From positions 1 to 45,521 of the forward strand of contig JANQHF010000012.1 of assembly GCA_028282725.1 (NCBI GenBank): a stretch of 45,521 bases of DNA, in the 5' to 3' direction. The translations under genes and the position numbers were made by a program. Each line of letters starts with the position of its first letter. The stretch's first letter is position 1. Source of the DNA: Saprospiraceae bacterium (GTDB lineage Bacteria > Bacteroidota > Bacteroidia > Chitinophagales > Saprospiraceae). The notes beneath the pieces are model-generated. The model searched no databases. It was not told the DNA's origin and saw only the letters and a list, made by a program, of their open reading frames with translations. This document shows, one piece after another, positions 22,436-31,021 of this stretch.

Positions 22436-24082
22436 TTATCCTTGCTCGCGCATCATGTCCAATCCTTTTCTCAGAATCTTTTGCACAGGAATCTTAGAAG
22501 TGCATACAAATTCACATAATGCGAGATCTTCTTCCGTCAATTCAGTGATCCCCAATCCTTCCATTCTTTCATAATCATTGGCCATTATGGCCTTCAATAA
22601 ATGCTGTGGGAATATATCCATGGGCAAGACAGATTCGTATTGACCAGTCATTACAAAAGCTCTTCTTTCACCATGGGTATTGGTTTCTCCATCAAATTTC
22701 ATGTTCGGCACAAGGAAATTTGGAAACGTCTTCGATATGGTAGGTCTCAAAGTCAGCGGGAGTAACCATCCAAACATTTCGTATTGATCGCCTTCTTCGA
22801 TGACAGTGATGTGAATTGTTTTATGACCGATAAAATCCTCCCCTGAACTCTTTTTGCCTGAAAGTGGATTTCCATCGATAATCCTGTTTTTTCCTTCAGA
22901 CAACTGATCTTTCAAAAGCTCACCAATATTCGCTCCCTGGTATGTTTGTATATAGGCAGGTTGCTTGACACATGCACCGGTAATTGCCACTTTTCTTTCA
23001 GCATTGTAAATTCCCTTGTGCATCAAATCTCCCAGGATAATTACCTCATCAACAGTCAGCGTCCATACCGTATCTCCGGCTTTGATAGGAGCGATGTGAT
23101 GAATTTGTATGCCCACATTTCCAATTGGGTGTTTTCCCCGAAACCAGTGCAACTGACAATTTTGGGCATGGGTAAATGCCTTTGCAGGAGGTTGATCGCT
23201 TCTTGCGTCCAGACCCAAATGCACCGAGTCATTTGAAAGCCTGGCTAACGTATCAATACCTTTTTGAAAAGCATTTTCGCGACCCTGAACCACAAAACCG
23301 AGATCAGGTGCGAGAGGAGCGCTATCAAATGTTGAAATGAATACTCCCTTGGGTATAACCTGAACGTCCGGTACGATATCATATGGACGTTGATTGATCA
23401 ATGTCCATCCTCCTGACTCACATAGGTAATCCACGATTTCTTCACGACTTGACCCAGTCAAGCTTGGTGGATCAAATTGCTTATATCTGATTTCCTTGTC
23501 GGCCAGAATGACAACGTCGGTGATGGCGCGTTTGTCACCTCTCCTGATTTCCACAACCTCTCCACTTACTGGTGCCACATATTTAACCTTCTCGTCTTTT
23601 TTGTCATGAAACAGTACATCTCCAGCCTTTACTTCATCTCCTTCCTGAACCTTCATTCTTGGTATCGGAGCAAGTTCCCTGAAATCTCCGGGTTTAATCG
23701 AAAATCGTTGTATCGATCCTGATACTGTTTGTTTGTTAGCTATTCCATTTAATAAAATATCATGCCCCTTGTTCAAATCGATAACTTCTGCTCCATTGGT
23801 ATATGCCGGTCCTTTGGGTGTCCATATTTCTTTGAACGATTGCACAAAGGTTCGATTCGACTCATTGAGATCTAATCCTGCCTTCCTGGATTCGATTTGG
23901 ATGAAATTTTCGCTCAACAACATCACGGCACTGACGAGAATCAAAGAACCGATGACGATCAACATCGCGATCACATAAAAATTCGCCGATGGGCCAGTAC
24001 CCTGGGCGCTTATGTGAGAGACGGAACCGATTGTAAAGAAAAAACCAAGAATTATGGGAGCAATTCGCCTAAGTGATTGCAT
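22436..24082 (-). CDS. nqrA: Na+-NQR subunit A with N-terminal membrane extension
   Basis: This protein has 548 residues, whereas NqrA is usually about 450 and soluble. The family core begins near residue 100 (LNKGHDILLNGIANKQ), with a biotinyl-lipoyl-like section (RMKVQEGDEVKAGDVLFHD and KYVAPVSGEVVEIRRGDKR). It ends in the NqrA C-terminal domain (LALCEFVCTSKIPVQKILRKGLD). The first 95 residues are extra: a signal-like hydrophobic segment (about 8-27), a second membrane segment (about 36-57), and a polar stretch. The ATG at 24082 is supported by a TATCTTTG box 26 bases upstream. It is the first gene of the nqr operon. Membrane anchoring is inferred, not shown. Confidence 0.95.
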   Translation of the reverse strand: MQSLRRIAPIILGFFFTIGSVSHISAQGTGPSANFYVIAMLIVIGSLILVSAVMLLSENFIQIESRKAGLDLNESNRTFVQSFKEIWTPKGPAYTNGAEVIDLNKGHDILLNGIANKQTVSGSIQRFSIKPGDFRELAPIPRMKVQEGDEVKAGDVLFHDKKDEKVKYVAPVSGEVVEIRRGDKRAITDVVILADKEIRYKQFDPPSLTGSSREEIVDYLCESGGWTLINQRPYDIVPDVQVIPKGVFISTFDSAPLAPDLGFVVQGRENAFQKGIDTLARLSNDSVHLGLDARSDQPPAKAFTHAQNCQLHWFRGKHPIGNVGIQIHHIAPIKAGDTVWTLTVDEVIILGDLMHKGIYNAERKVAITGACVKQPAYIQTYQGANIGELLKDQLSEGKNRIIDGNPLSGKKSSGEDFIGHKTIHITVIEEGDQYEMFGWLLPLTLRPTISKTFPNFLVPNMKFDGETNTHGERRAFVMTGQYESVLPMDIFPQHLLKAIMANDYERMEGLGITELTEEDLALCEFVCTSKIPVQKILRKGLDMMREQG

Positions 24083-24108
24083 TAGATATAAACGGTTTCA
24101 ATTTCGCG

Positions 24109-24116
24109 CAAAGATA
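24109..24116 (-). promoter_or_regulatory. Putative -7 promoter box of the nqr operon
   Basis: The minus strand reads TATCTTTG, an exact TAnnTTTG match, 26 bases before the nqrA start codon. It supports the long NqrA start. A -33 TTTG at the normal distance is not clear. Confidence 0.5.
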
Positions 24117-24189
24117 GAAAGCTTTGGGTACTTTGTACGGCATAGAAAAGCGTTCGCCAAGCCGAATTCTTATTTAGATTTGATATACT

Positions 24190-25344
24190 TTAACCCTGGT
24201 AGGAAATCCTGTAAATCACATCCGCAAAGTCGTCAGAAATCAACATGGACCCATCAGGAAGGAATTCCAGATCCACTGGTCTGCCCCAGGCTTCGTCCTC
24301 TTCTTCATCCAGCCATCCATCAGCAAATATTCTATATTCTACGGCATTATAGTCGGCATCCAGGGGCACCATTGATATTCGGTAGCCAATCTTTTTGCTG
24401 CGGTTCCAACTTCCATGTTCCGCAATCAAAGCAGTATTTTTGAATTGGGACGGAAACATTTCCGCCGTATAAAATTCTATGCCCAAAGGTGCCGTATGCG
24501 GACCAAGATTTTGAGCAGGAGCAACAAAATCTTCACACTTTTTATTTCTTCCGTATACGGGATCCAATAAGTCTCCCTGGTGACAATATGGATAGCCAAA
24601 ATGCTGGTTATTCCGCGTGGCCCTGTTAAGTTCACAAGCGGGTATATCATCTCCCAACATATCCCGCCCATTATCCGTAAACCACAATTCACCATTATCC
24701 GGATGCCACGTGAATCCTACCGTATTTCGCACGCCTCTGTGTACGATTTCCATGCCTGATCCGTCGGGATTGATTCTGGTAATGGAATTGAAGATGTCAT
24801 CCCTTGAATCACATATATTACAGGGCGCCCCAACCGGCACATATAATTTGCCATCCGGACCAAATGCTATATACTTCCAGCCATGGTGTTTCTCTGTCGG
24901 ATATTCGTCATAGATCACCTCCGGATCTCCAGGATTCTCAAGTTTGTTTTCGATATCTGAAAACTTGAGTATCCTGCTAACCTCAGCAACATAAAGGTCT
25001 CCATCCCTGAAGGCAACACCATTCGGCATGTTGCCGTCCTCCATCAGTACAAACTGCTGATCCGCTTTCATATCTCCATCAAGATCCTTCAAAGCATAAA
25101 CTCTTCCATCACCTCGCGTTCCTACGAATAGCGTCCCCGAAGGACTGAGATCCATTGATCTTGCATTCATGACATTTTCAGCATAAAGCTCGATTGTAAA
25201 ACCTTCGGGCAAATTAATTCTGTCCAGATGAATTTCGCTATCCTCCTCAGCACTTTCTTCCGAGGTCTCTTCTTTGGTTGGTGGGTTTACCCTGGTACAG
25301 GAAAACAAGAGGAAGAAGGCGACAAACCAGAGTGTATTTTGCAT
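24190..25344 (-). CDS. PQQ-dependent sugar dehydrogenase family lipoprotein
   Basis: This 384-residue lipoprotein has the signal MQNTLWFVAFFLLFSC (Cys16), then a Glu-rich spacer of about 25 residues. A beta-propeller of the glucose/sorbosone dehydrogenase type follows. Recognisable blocks are LPEGFTIELYAENVMNARSM, SGTLFVGTRGDGRVYAL, GNMPNGVAFRDGDLYV and HHGWKYIAFGPDGKLYV. Later blocks are RGVRNTVGFTWHPDNGELWF and AEHGSWNRSKKIGYR. Such enzymes oxidise sugars or aldehydes in the periplasm using PQQ, but many Bacteroidota members have no shown activity and no PQQ synthesis genes are present here. It is the last gene of the DUF4271-hemD-nudix-START unit, ten bases after the START gene. Confidence 0.87.
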   Translation of the reverse strand: MQNTLWFVAFFLLFSCTRVNPPTKEETSEESAEEDSEIHLDRINLPEGFTIELYAENVMNARSMDLSPSGTLFVGTRGDGRVYALKDLDGDMKADQQFVLMEDGNMPNGVAFRDGDLYVAEVSRILKFSDIENKLENPGDPEVIYDEYPTEKHHGWKYIAFGPDGKLYVPVGAPCNICDSRDDIFNSITRINPDGSGMEIVHRGVRNTVGFTWHPDNGELWFTDNGRDMLGDDIPACELNRATRNNQHFGYPYCHQGDLLDPVYGRNKKCEDFVAPAQNLGPHTAPLGIEFYTAEMFPSQFKNTALIAEHGSWNRSKKIGYRISMVPLDADYNAVEYRIFADGWLDEEEDEAWGRPVDLEFLPDGSMLISDDFADVIYRISYQG

Positions 25345-25354
25345 AGTTGGAAAT

Positions 25355-25993
25355 CTAATTTCCCAATAAAGAAAAGGAATGTCCTTGATATTTGCTATCG
25401 GTAATCATTACCCTTAGCGATTTCAAGGTCTTAATGGGATCATCAATAGTCTTCGAGTTGACGATCCATGCGGGTGCTTTTCCTGCAGGATCAACAATAA
25501 GCGAATGCATTACACGCAATCTTCCATCCTCCAGATCCCTGAATATCCACTCTCCGTCACAAAATTTAATTTGTATCAGCTTAGGGTTGGTTTCAAATTC
25601 ATCGTTCAGACATTGTACATCCACCTTCAGTTCTTTGGTATCGTCATTATATGAGAGATGGTTATCGAAGACAGCGTCCCGATCCCTTGCCGGGAAAGGT
25701 ATGTTGAACTTTATATATGTAATGTGATGGGCAGGCTCATTATGCAGTACTTTGACCTGTTCTGTTCCAGGAAACAAATCCGTATAGACCTCAAAATCCT
25801 TGAAGATGGCCAGCACCTGGCTCAAGGTTGCATTCAACATCATCTCAACCTTGTATTCATTGAATTTAATACCCTCCCGTTTACGGGTAAAAGCCATGAT
25901 GCCATCATCGACTCTTTTGAGCTCCCATTCGGTCTGCCCATATGAACAGATGCAAAAAACCATTGTAACCAGAAAAAAAATTAATCTTCTCAT
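25355..25993 (-). CDS. START domain protein
   Basis: This 212-residue protein has a signal peptide (MRRLIFFLVTMVFCICSYGQ) and a single START-like lipid-binding domain. Its signature blocks include WELKRVDDGIMAFTRK, a VLAIFKDFEVYTDLFPG helix, NIPFPARDRDAV and the WIFRDLEDGRLRVMHS strand region. It is probably a periplasmic or surface lipid carrier; the ligand is unknown. The stop codon is ten bases before the sugar dehydrogenase gene, and the nudix gene ends four bases upstream. Confidence 0.83.
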   Translation of the reverse strand: MRRLIFFLVTMVFCICSYGQTEWELKRVDDGIMAFTRKREGIKFNEYKVEMMLNATLSQVLAIFKDFEVYTDLFPGTEQVKVLHNEPAHHITYIKFNIPFPARDRDAVFDNHLSYNDDTKELKVDVQCLNDEFETNPKLIQIKFCDGEWIFRDLEDGRLRVMHSLIVDPAGKAPAWIVNSKTIDDPIKTLKSLRVMITDSKYQGHSFSLLGN

Positions 25994-25997
25994 AGCA

Positions 25998-26597
25998 TTA
26001 TGTCCATAAATATATCAGTTCAGAAATCATCATCGCCGTAGCTCCCCATAAAATTTCACCTTCAATATCGTAGTAAGGAACAGATGGCAATCTGTATCCC
26101 CTTACTTTTAACTCCGTCGTTTTTATAATGGATTTATTTTTAAAATGAGAAAGAGGCGTTGTAATGACCCGGTCCACTTCTGCCGGGTCCTTTATAAACG
26201 GCAATTCTCGTTCCAGATAACCTACGAATGGAAATACCAAATTGTTGCTCGCATAAACATAGAGTTTTGTTAAACTTCCAATGATTTGCACTTCTTCCTG
26301 AGCAATCCCGATTTCTTCGTATGTCTCTCGTAAAGCACACTCCTCAAATGATTCATCCTGACCCTCCAATCCTCCACCCGGAAAGCTGATTTGACCAGCA
26401 TGCAGATCTCTCGGATGTGACGGCCTTTTGATCAATACGATTTTCCATTCATCATTGACTGGAACCAATAGGGCAAGGACTGCAGCCAATCTGGCCGTCT
26501 TGGGGATTTGGTAGTACATTTTGGCATCACCTCTTACGGGACTCATAGTCGACTGAACCTCAAAACCGGGCAAGGGTCCTTGAAGACGTTCTCTCAA
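25998..26597 (-). CDS. NUDIX hydrolase, CoA pyrophosphatase type
   Basis: This 199-residue cytoplasmic enzyme has a complete Nudix box GLEGQDE-x7-RETYEEIGI. The preceding HAGQISFPGG with upstream LIKRPSHPRDL matches the signature of NUDT7/NudL enzymes that cleave coenzyme A and acyl-CoA to 3',5'-ADP and phosphopantetheine derivatives. Length is normal for the family. It sits 34 bases after hemD and four before the START gene. Substrate specificity for CoA is inferred from the motif. Confidence 0.9.
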   Translation of the reverse strand: MRERLQGPLPGFEVQSTMSPVRGDAKMYYQIPKTARLAAVLALLVPVNDEWKIVLIKRPSHPRDLHAGQISFPGGGLEGQDESFEECALRETYEEIGIAQEEVQIIGSLTKLYVYASNNLVFPFVGYLERELPFIKDPAEVDRVITTPLSHFKNKSIIKTTELKVRGYRLPSVPYYDIEGEILWGATAMMISELIYLWT

Positions 26598-26631
26598 ATC
26601 ATTGATGTGATCAATTAATTTGATTCGAAAT

Positions 26632-27420
26632 CTATTTTTTCTTATTGGACTTTCGCAAATAGTTTTCTATTGCCATCGTCATAGAAGGCGTGTCGGCAGT
26701 AGGTTGAATATTGATTTGCAGGCCGCGTTCTTCCACGGCTCTCTTGGTCGTACTACCAAATACTGCCAGTCGAGTTTCATTTTGCTCAAAGTCGGGAAAA
26801 TTCTCATACAGAGAAGTAATTCCCAGGGGACTGAAAAATACAAGGACATCGTAGGTGACATCACTGAGATCCGACAGATCACTACTTACTGTCTTATACA
26901 TCATGACATCCTTGAAATTGAATTCATTCTTTTTCAAATATTCCACTACTTCAACCGCTCCCAAGTTGGAGCATGGGAGCAGGAATCTTTCTTTTTCTTT
27001 ATGTTTTATAAGGGCGGGACCCAGATCTTCGATCTTTCGCACTCCTACAAAGACCTTTCTTTTTCGATATACTATAAATTTTTGCAGGTAGTCCGCTACG
27101 GCCTTGGTCAGACAAAAATATTTGGTGCTCTGGGACATTTTGCACCTCATTATTTCACAAATGCTGAAAAAGTGATCTATGGCATTTTTACTCGTGAAGA
27201 TCACTGCCGAAAACTCATCGGGACGTAACCGATTTCTTCTGAACTCCTTTTCTGTAACAGGCTCAACATGAATAAATGGCCTCCAATCTATTTGGAGATT
27301 CCATTTCTTGGCCAAGTCAAAATAAGGGGACCTAGCAGGTTTGGGCTGCGATATTAAAATTGATTTGACGGGTTTGTAGTTTTCTTCTGGCTCAGCCTTA
27401 CTTTCTGAAGACATACACAC
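26632..27420 (-). CDS. hemD: Uroporphyrinogen-III synthase
   Basis: This 262-residue enzyme cyclises hydroxymethylbilane to uroporphyrinogen III in heme synthesis. The family is weakly conserved, but several pieces fit. SILISQPKPARSPYFDLAKK comes at the start, SAVIFTSKNAIDHFF at the first domain boundary, and YDVLVFFSPLGITSLYENFPDF in the second. The end has AVFGSTTKRAVEERGL and ADTPSMTMAIENYL. A short charged N-terminal tail precedes the domain. It lies 12 bases after the DUF4271 gene, an arrangement frequent in Bacteroidota. Confidence 0.9.
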   Translation of the reverse strand: MCMSSESKAEPEENYKPVKSILISQPKPARSPYFDLAKKWNLQIDWRPFIHVEPVTEKEFRRNRLRPDEFSAVIFTSKNAIDHFFSICEIMRCKMSQSTKYFCLTKAVADYLQKFIVYRKRKVFVGVRKIEDLGPALIKHKEKERFLLPCSNLGAVEVVEYLKKNEFNFKDVMMYKTVSSDLSDLSDVTYDVLVFFSPLGITSLYENFPDFEQNETRLAVFGSTTKRAVEERGLQINIQPTADTPSMTMAIENYLRKSNKKK

Positions 27421-27432
27421 AATTTACCGAGT

Positions 27433-28368
27433 CTACAATGCTCCCATCAGTATCTTATAAGCTACCATTAAGGGTGCAATTTCGATCGCGCAAAGATAGA
27501 TAAAAAAATAAAATGGATTAAAAGCCCTCATCCCGATGCTCATCAAAAGGCTTTTACCCTGACGCAGGGTATAAATCAATATGACGATGGCAGCAAGTGT
27601 CAAAAGGGCCATTCTGAATGTAGCAGGTGAAAAGAATTCCATGACCAGGACAAAGGGCAGAATCACAACCCCGATGATTACATTATGCAGGACAATGGAA
27701 TAATTGTGCATATCCGGCTCATGACCGAAATTGTAGATGTTGGACATCGCCCACATCACTATATGACGGATCAGGTAAAATCCAATGAGACCCAGTCCGA
27801 TAGACAACAAGCCAAAAGGAGGGCTTTCATATGTTTTTATAAGGACGAGCCATAGCACAAAGGAAGTGTTCAGAAAGAAGAAGATATACAGAATGATTAT
27901 TTGACCATTCGTCCAGGCATTGTTTTCCCTGTGTAGTGTTCTGAGGTGGTTAGAGTTATAACTGGATTTCAATATTTTACCAAACCTCTGTCTGTTCATG
28001 CTAATGGCCAGGGTCAGGATGATCAGCATGACCAGGAAGTAGACCAGGACGATCAATTTGGTATCCGTTGAAACAGTTGGTTCGAGAAAATTTTTACTCT
28101 CTGTTGTGGAGTTCGGATCTGTTACTTCGGGTTGTACTGTCCTCTGTTGACCAATTTCGAAAGGATTGGCATTTAAAGGGGCTGTTGCAGATTCTCGATC
28201 ATCTATACCGGCAACAGGCAGGGTATCAGCATGCGTCAGCGGAGTGTCTGAAGAGTCTTCGAGAAGAGTCTTGCCGGGTCTGACGGGGATGTCAAACGGA
28301 TTGGTGGCCTGACCGAAGCACACAGCACAGCACAGAATGAATCCGTATGACAGAAATATTCTTTTCAC
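27433..28368 (-). CDS. DUF4271 membrane protein
   Basis: This 311-residue protein starts at GTG 28368 with signal peptide VKRIFLSYGFILCCAVCFGQ. A polar Pro/Thr-rich region of about 90 residues follows, then about seven hydrophobic helices ending in CAIEIAPLMVAYKILMGAL. This is the DUF4271 family, whose gene normally precedes hemD, as here. An ATG at 28455 would add 29 non-signal residues and is judged less likely. The function is unknown; the conserved linkage hints at envelope or heme-related roles but proves nothing. A TATTTTTG box lies only five bases before the GTG (28374-28381), so the promoter is uncertain. Confidence 0.85.
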   Translation of the reverse strand: MKRIFLSYGFILCCAVCFGQATNPFDIPVRPGKTLLEDSSDTPLTHADTLPVAGIDDRESATAPLNANPFEIGQQRTVQPEVTDPNSTTESKNFLEPTVSTDTKLIVLVYFLVMLIILTLAISMNRQRFGKILKSSYNSNHLRTLHRENNAWTNGQIIILYIFFFLNTSFVLWLVLIKTYESPPFGLLSIGLGLIGFYLIRHIVMWAMSNIYNFGHEPDMHNYSIVLHNVIIGVVILPFVLVMEFFSPATFRMALLTLAAIVILIYTLRQGKSLLMSIGMRAFNPFYFFIYLCAIEIAPLMVAYKILMGAL

Positions 28369-28409
28369 CTGCTCAAAAATAGGATTATACGGGATAAATA
28401 ATTCGGTAT

Positions 28410-28437
28410 CTGTCAACAGCTCTTTCGCTGTTAACAG
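28410..28437. promoter_or_regulatory. Tandem CTGTYAACAG palindromes, candidate operator
   Basis: CTGTCAACAG at 28410-28419 and the perfect palindrome CTGTTAACAG at 28428-28437 are separated by eight bases. The centre-to-centre spacing is 18 bases. They lie in the divergent intergenic region, just upstream of the expected -33 region of the kinase promoter. This is a suitable place for an activator or autoregulator of the two-component operon. Confidence 0.5.
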
Positions 28438-28462
28438 TGTGTTAAGCCATTTCACTATGAAG

Positions 28463-28470
28463 TATCTTTG
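28463..28470 (+). promoter_or_regulatory. Putative -7 promoter box of the RprX/RprY-like operon
   Basis: TATCTTTG matches TAnnTTTG and lies 25 bases before the kinase ATG. The tandem palindrome ends 25 bases upstream of the box. Confidence 0.5.
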
Positions 28471-28495
28471 TAGCTGATATTGAAATATTTGTGAT

Positions 28496-29770
28496 ATGCC
28501 AAATCATCTGATCAGAAGATTGGCCATTCTGGGAGCCATATCGATTATTGGTATTGTACTCATTCAAGGTTTTACCTTAAGCAAGAATTACAGCTTACAG
28601 GATGACGAATTTGATCAGACAGTGCGTGTATCTCTCTACCAGGTCGCAGAGAAACTCTCAAGGTTAAACAATACAAGACTTCCGAAGAAGGATTTGGTGC
28701 AAAGAAAGTCTGCCAATTACTACGCAGTCAATATCAATGACGTAATTGATGCCAATATATTGGAGGACTACCTGATTCGTGAATTCGAAGTACGGGGCGT
28801 CAACACAGACTTTGAGTATGCTGTTTACGATTGTCAATCGCAAGAAATGGTTTATGGCAATTACTGCAAACTTAGTGATTTGGAAGAGACAAAATCCACG
28901 CAGGATGTTCTTCCTAAATTTGATAACCTGATCTATTACTTCGTCGTTGGTTTTCCTTCAAGAAAAAGTTACTTACTGAGCTCAATTTGGCAACATATAC
29001 TTTATAGTTTCATAACGCTACTAGCCCTGGTATTTTTTATTTATTCTATGTGGGTAATCCTTCAACAAAAGAGACTTTCAGAACTTCAAAAGGACTTTAT
29101 AAACAATATGACCCACGAATTCAAAACGCCTATTTCCTCAATAAAAATTGCCGCCAATGTTTTAAAAAACGAAACGGACATTCAGGGAAATGAACGGATG
29201 AAAAAGTACGGGCAAATTATCATAGATCAAAATGAACGGCTGAACCAACAGGTTGAAAAAGTATTGAACCTTGCTAAATTGGAACAGGACAATTTCAAAT
29301 TAAACATTCAAAAATTTAATGCTATCGACGTACTTCAGAATATTGTAAATTCTGAAAATTTAAAAATTCACGAGGATAGAAATGGCTCTATCCGACTGAC
29401 CGGACTGGAAGGGGAGTGCATGATCAATGGTGACAAATTGCATTTTTCAAATGTAATTTATAATGTAATTGATAACGCATTGAAATATTGTTCCAATGTG
29501 CCAGATGTATTGATACATACTTATTCAAAAGGTAAAAACCTGATTATTGACGTTAAAGACAACGGGATCGGTATTAAAAAAGAACACTTCGAAAATTTAT
29601 TTAAAAAGTTTTATCGGGTTCCTACTGGAAACGTCCACGATGTAAAGGGCTTTGGCTTAGGTCTCTATTATGTACACAATATTTGCATGGCTCATGGTTG
29701 GAATATAAAGGTGGACTCACAACCAGGATCGGGTTCTATTTTTACAATTACAATACCACAAAATGTCTAA
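28496..29770 (+). CDS. Sensor histidine kinase (RprX-like)
   Basis: This 424-residue membrane kinase has two membrane helices (about 9-25 and 166-188) around a periplasmic sensor region of about 140 residues with no recognised fold. The HisKA motif NNMTHEFKTPISSIK holds phosphoacceptor His207. The ATPase domain shows VIDNALKYC (N box), DVKDNGIGIKKEHFENLF (G1/F boxes) and GFGLGLYYV (G2). The family and its pairing with an OmpR-type regulator resemble RprX of Bacteroides and Porphyromonas. The regulator gene overlaps it by eight bases. The signal sensed is unknown. Confidence 0.93.
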   Translation: MPNHLIRRLAILGAISIIGIVLIQGFTLSKNYSLQDDEFDQTVRVSLYQVAEKLSRLNNTRLPKKDLVQRKSANYYAVNINDVIDANILEDYLIREFEVRGVNTDFEYAVYDCQSQEMVYGNYCKLSDLEETKSTQDVLPKFDNLIYYFVVGFPSRKSYLLSSIWQHILYSFITLLALVFFIYSMWVILQQKRLSELQKDFINNMTHEFKTPISSIKIAANVLKNETDIQGNERMKKYGQIIIDQNERLNQQVEKVLNLAKLEQDNFKLNIQKFNAIDVLQNIVNSENLKIHEDRNGSIRLTGLEGECMINGDKLHFSNVIYNVIDNALKYCSNVPDVLIHTYSKGKNLIIDVKDNGIGIKKEHFENLFKKFYRVPTGNVHDVKGFGLGLYYVHNICMAHGWNIKVDSQPGSGSIFTITIPQNV

Positions 29771-30440
29771 AATTCTATATGTCGAAGACGACGAAACACT
29801 GGGATTCCTGACTCGTGACAGTCTTGAACAGGAAGATTTTCACGTCGATCATTTTTTAGATGGAGAAGTTGCAAAAAAAGCTTTTAAAACAGGCTCATAT
29901 GACATTTGTATCATCGACGTCATGCTTCCAAAATTGGATGGATTCAATCTCGCTGAATATATACGTTCAAAAAATACGCAAATACCCATCATCTTTGTAA
30001 CTGCCAAATCGCTTCAGGAAGATAAGCTGAAAGGATTGAAAATAGGAGCCGATGACTATATCACCAAACCTTTCAATATCGAGGAATTGGTATTGAAAAT
30101 CAATATCTTTTTAAAGCGGAAATATATCAATGCGGATGATCCCAAAATTCAAAAAGTTGGGAAATACGAATTTGATCTTGCCAATCTTACATTAACCTAC
30201 GATGGGCAAAGTATTAAAATGACCCAACGGGAAGGAGAGTTATTGCACGAACTTGTGGTCAAGCGCAACCAGGTTGTCAAGCGAAAAACATTGCTCGAAA
30301 AAATTTGGGGCAAGGAGGATTATTTCCTGGGCAGAAGTATGGATGTCTTTATTTCAAGACTTCGAAAACATATTTCCCAGGATGATACCTTACAAATTGA
30401 AAATATTCACGGTGTAGGCTTTCGTTTAAAATGCCCTTAA
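29763..30440 (+). CDS. OmpR-family response regulator (RprY-like)
   Basis: This 225-residue regulator has a receiver domain with acidic residues in LYVEDDE and phosphoacceptor Asp52 in CIIDVMLPKLDG. It also has FVTAKS and the Lys of YITKPFN. A winged-helix DNA-binding domain follows (about 128-225), including MTQREGELLHELVV and MDVFISRLRKHI. It is translationally coupled to the kinase. RprY of Porphyromonas gingivalis has been reported to affect nqr genes; here an nqr operon begins about 5.7 kb away. A direct link in this organism is an inference only. Confidence 0.94.
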   Translation: MSKILYVEDDETLGFLTRDSLEQEDFHVDHFLDGEVAKKAFKTGSYDICIIDVMLPKLDGFNLAEYIRSKNTQIPIIFVTAKSLQEDKLKGLKIGADDYITKPFNIEELVLKINIFLKRKYINADDPKIQKVGKYEFDLANLTLTYDGQSIKMTQREGELLHELVVKRNQVVKRKTLLEKIWGKEDYFLGRSMDVFISRLRKHISQDDTLQIENIHGVGFRLKCP

Positions 30441-30453
30441 GTAACACCCGCTA

Positions 30454-31002
30454 CTATGCAGACAGCTTGCTTCTGATCGTCGATAGATTACCGTATTGTC
30501 TTTGAATTTGACTTTTCAATTCCTTTCTGGCAAAAAATATTCGACTCTTTACTGTTCCGAGCGGCAACTCTAATTGATCTGCAATCTCCTGATATTTAAA
30601 TCCCGTGTAATGCATTTCAAATGGAACTCTGATTGAATCATCCAAACTATTGATCATTCCACCCAACTCATCCATCATTAGATTGGTCCCTGCACCATTG
30701 TTAATGGCAGTGTCAGAGGAGTTGAGATAATACATATTATTGGTACTGTCAATTATGGTACTTACTTTGGACTTTTTGCGATAATTATTGATAAAGATAT
30801 TTTTCATTATCGTAAACAACCACGCCTTAAGATTGGTCCCCGCCTTAAATTTTTCCCTGTTGGTAATTGCTCTAAAGGCTGTTTCCTGATATAAATCCTT
30901 AGCATCTTCAGAATCCTTGGTAAGGTTCAAAGCAAAGGATTTTAGTGAAGGAGTAAGCGTATTCAAACTTTTGTTAAACTCTACTTTAGACATAAGTTCC
31001 AT
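30454..31002 (-). CDS. ECF-type RNA polymerase sigma factor
   Basis: This 182-residue sigma-70 family protein has region 2 (LTKDSEDAKDLYQETAFRAI and FKAGTNLKAWLFTIMKNIFI) and region 4 with the helix-turn-helix YQEIADQLELPLGTVKSRIF. Between them is an Asn/Ser-rich linker of about 40 residues. No anti-sigma gene is adjacent on either side, unlike FecI-FecR units, so control may be transcriptional or through a distant partner. A good promoter with TTG and TATATTTG elements lies upstream. It converges with the RprY-like gene, 13 bases apart. Either MELM or the ATG three codons later could be the start. Confidence 0.93.
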   Translation of the reverse strand: MELMSKVEFNKSLNTLTPSLKSFALNLTKDSEDAKDLYQETAFRAITNREKFKAGTNLKAWLFTIMKNIFINNYRKKSKVSTIIDSTNNMYYLNSSDTAINNGAGTNLMMDELGGMINSLDDSIRVPFEMHYTGFKYQEIADQLELPLGTVKSRIFFARKELKSQIQRQYGNLSTIRSKLSA

Positions 31003-31021
31003 GGCTGTTCAATTTTGATTT

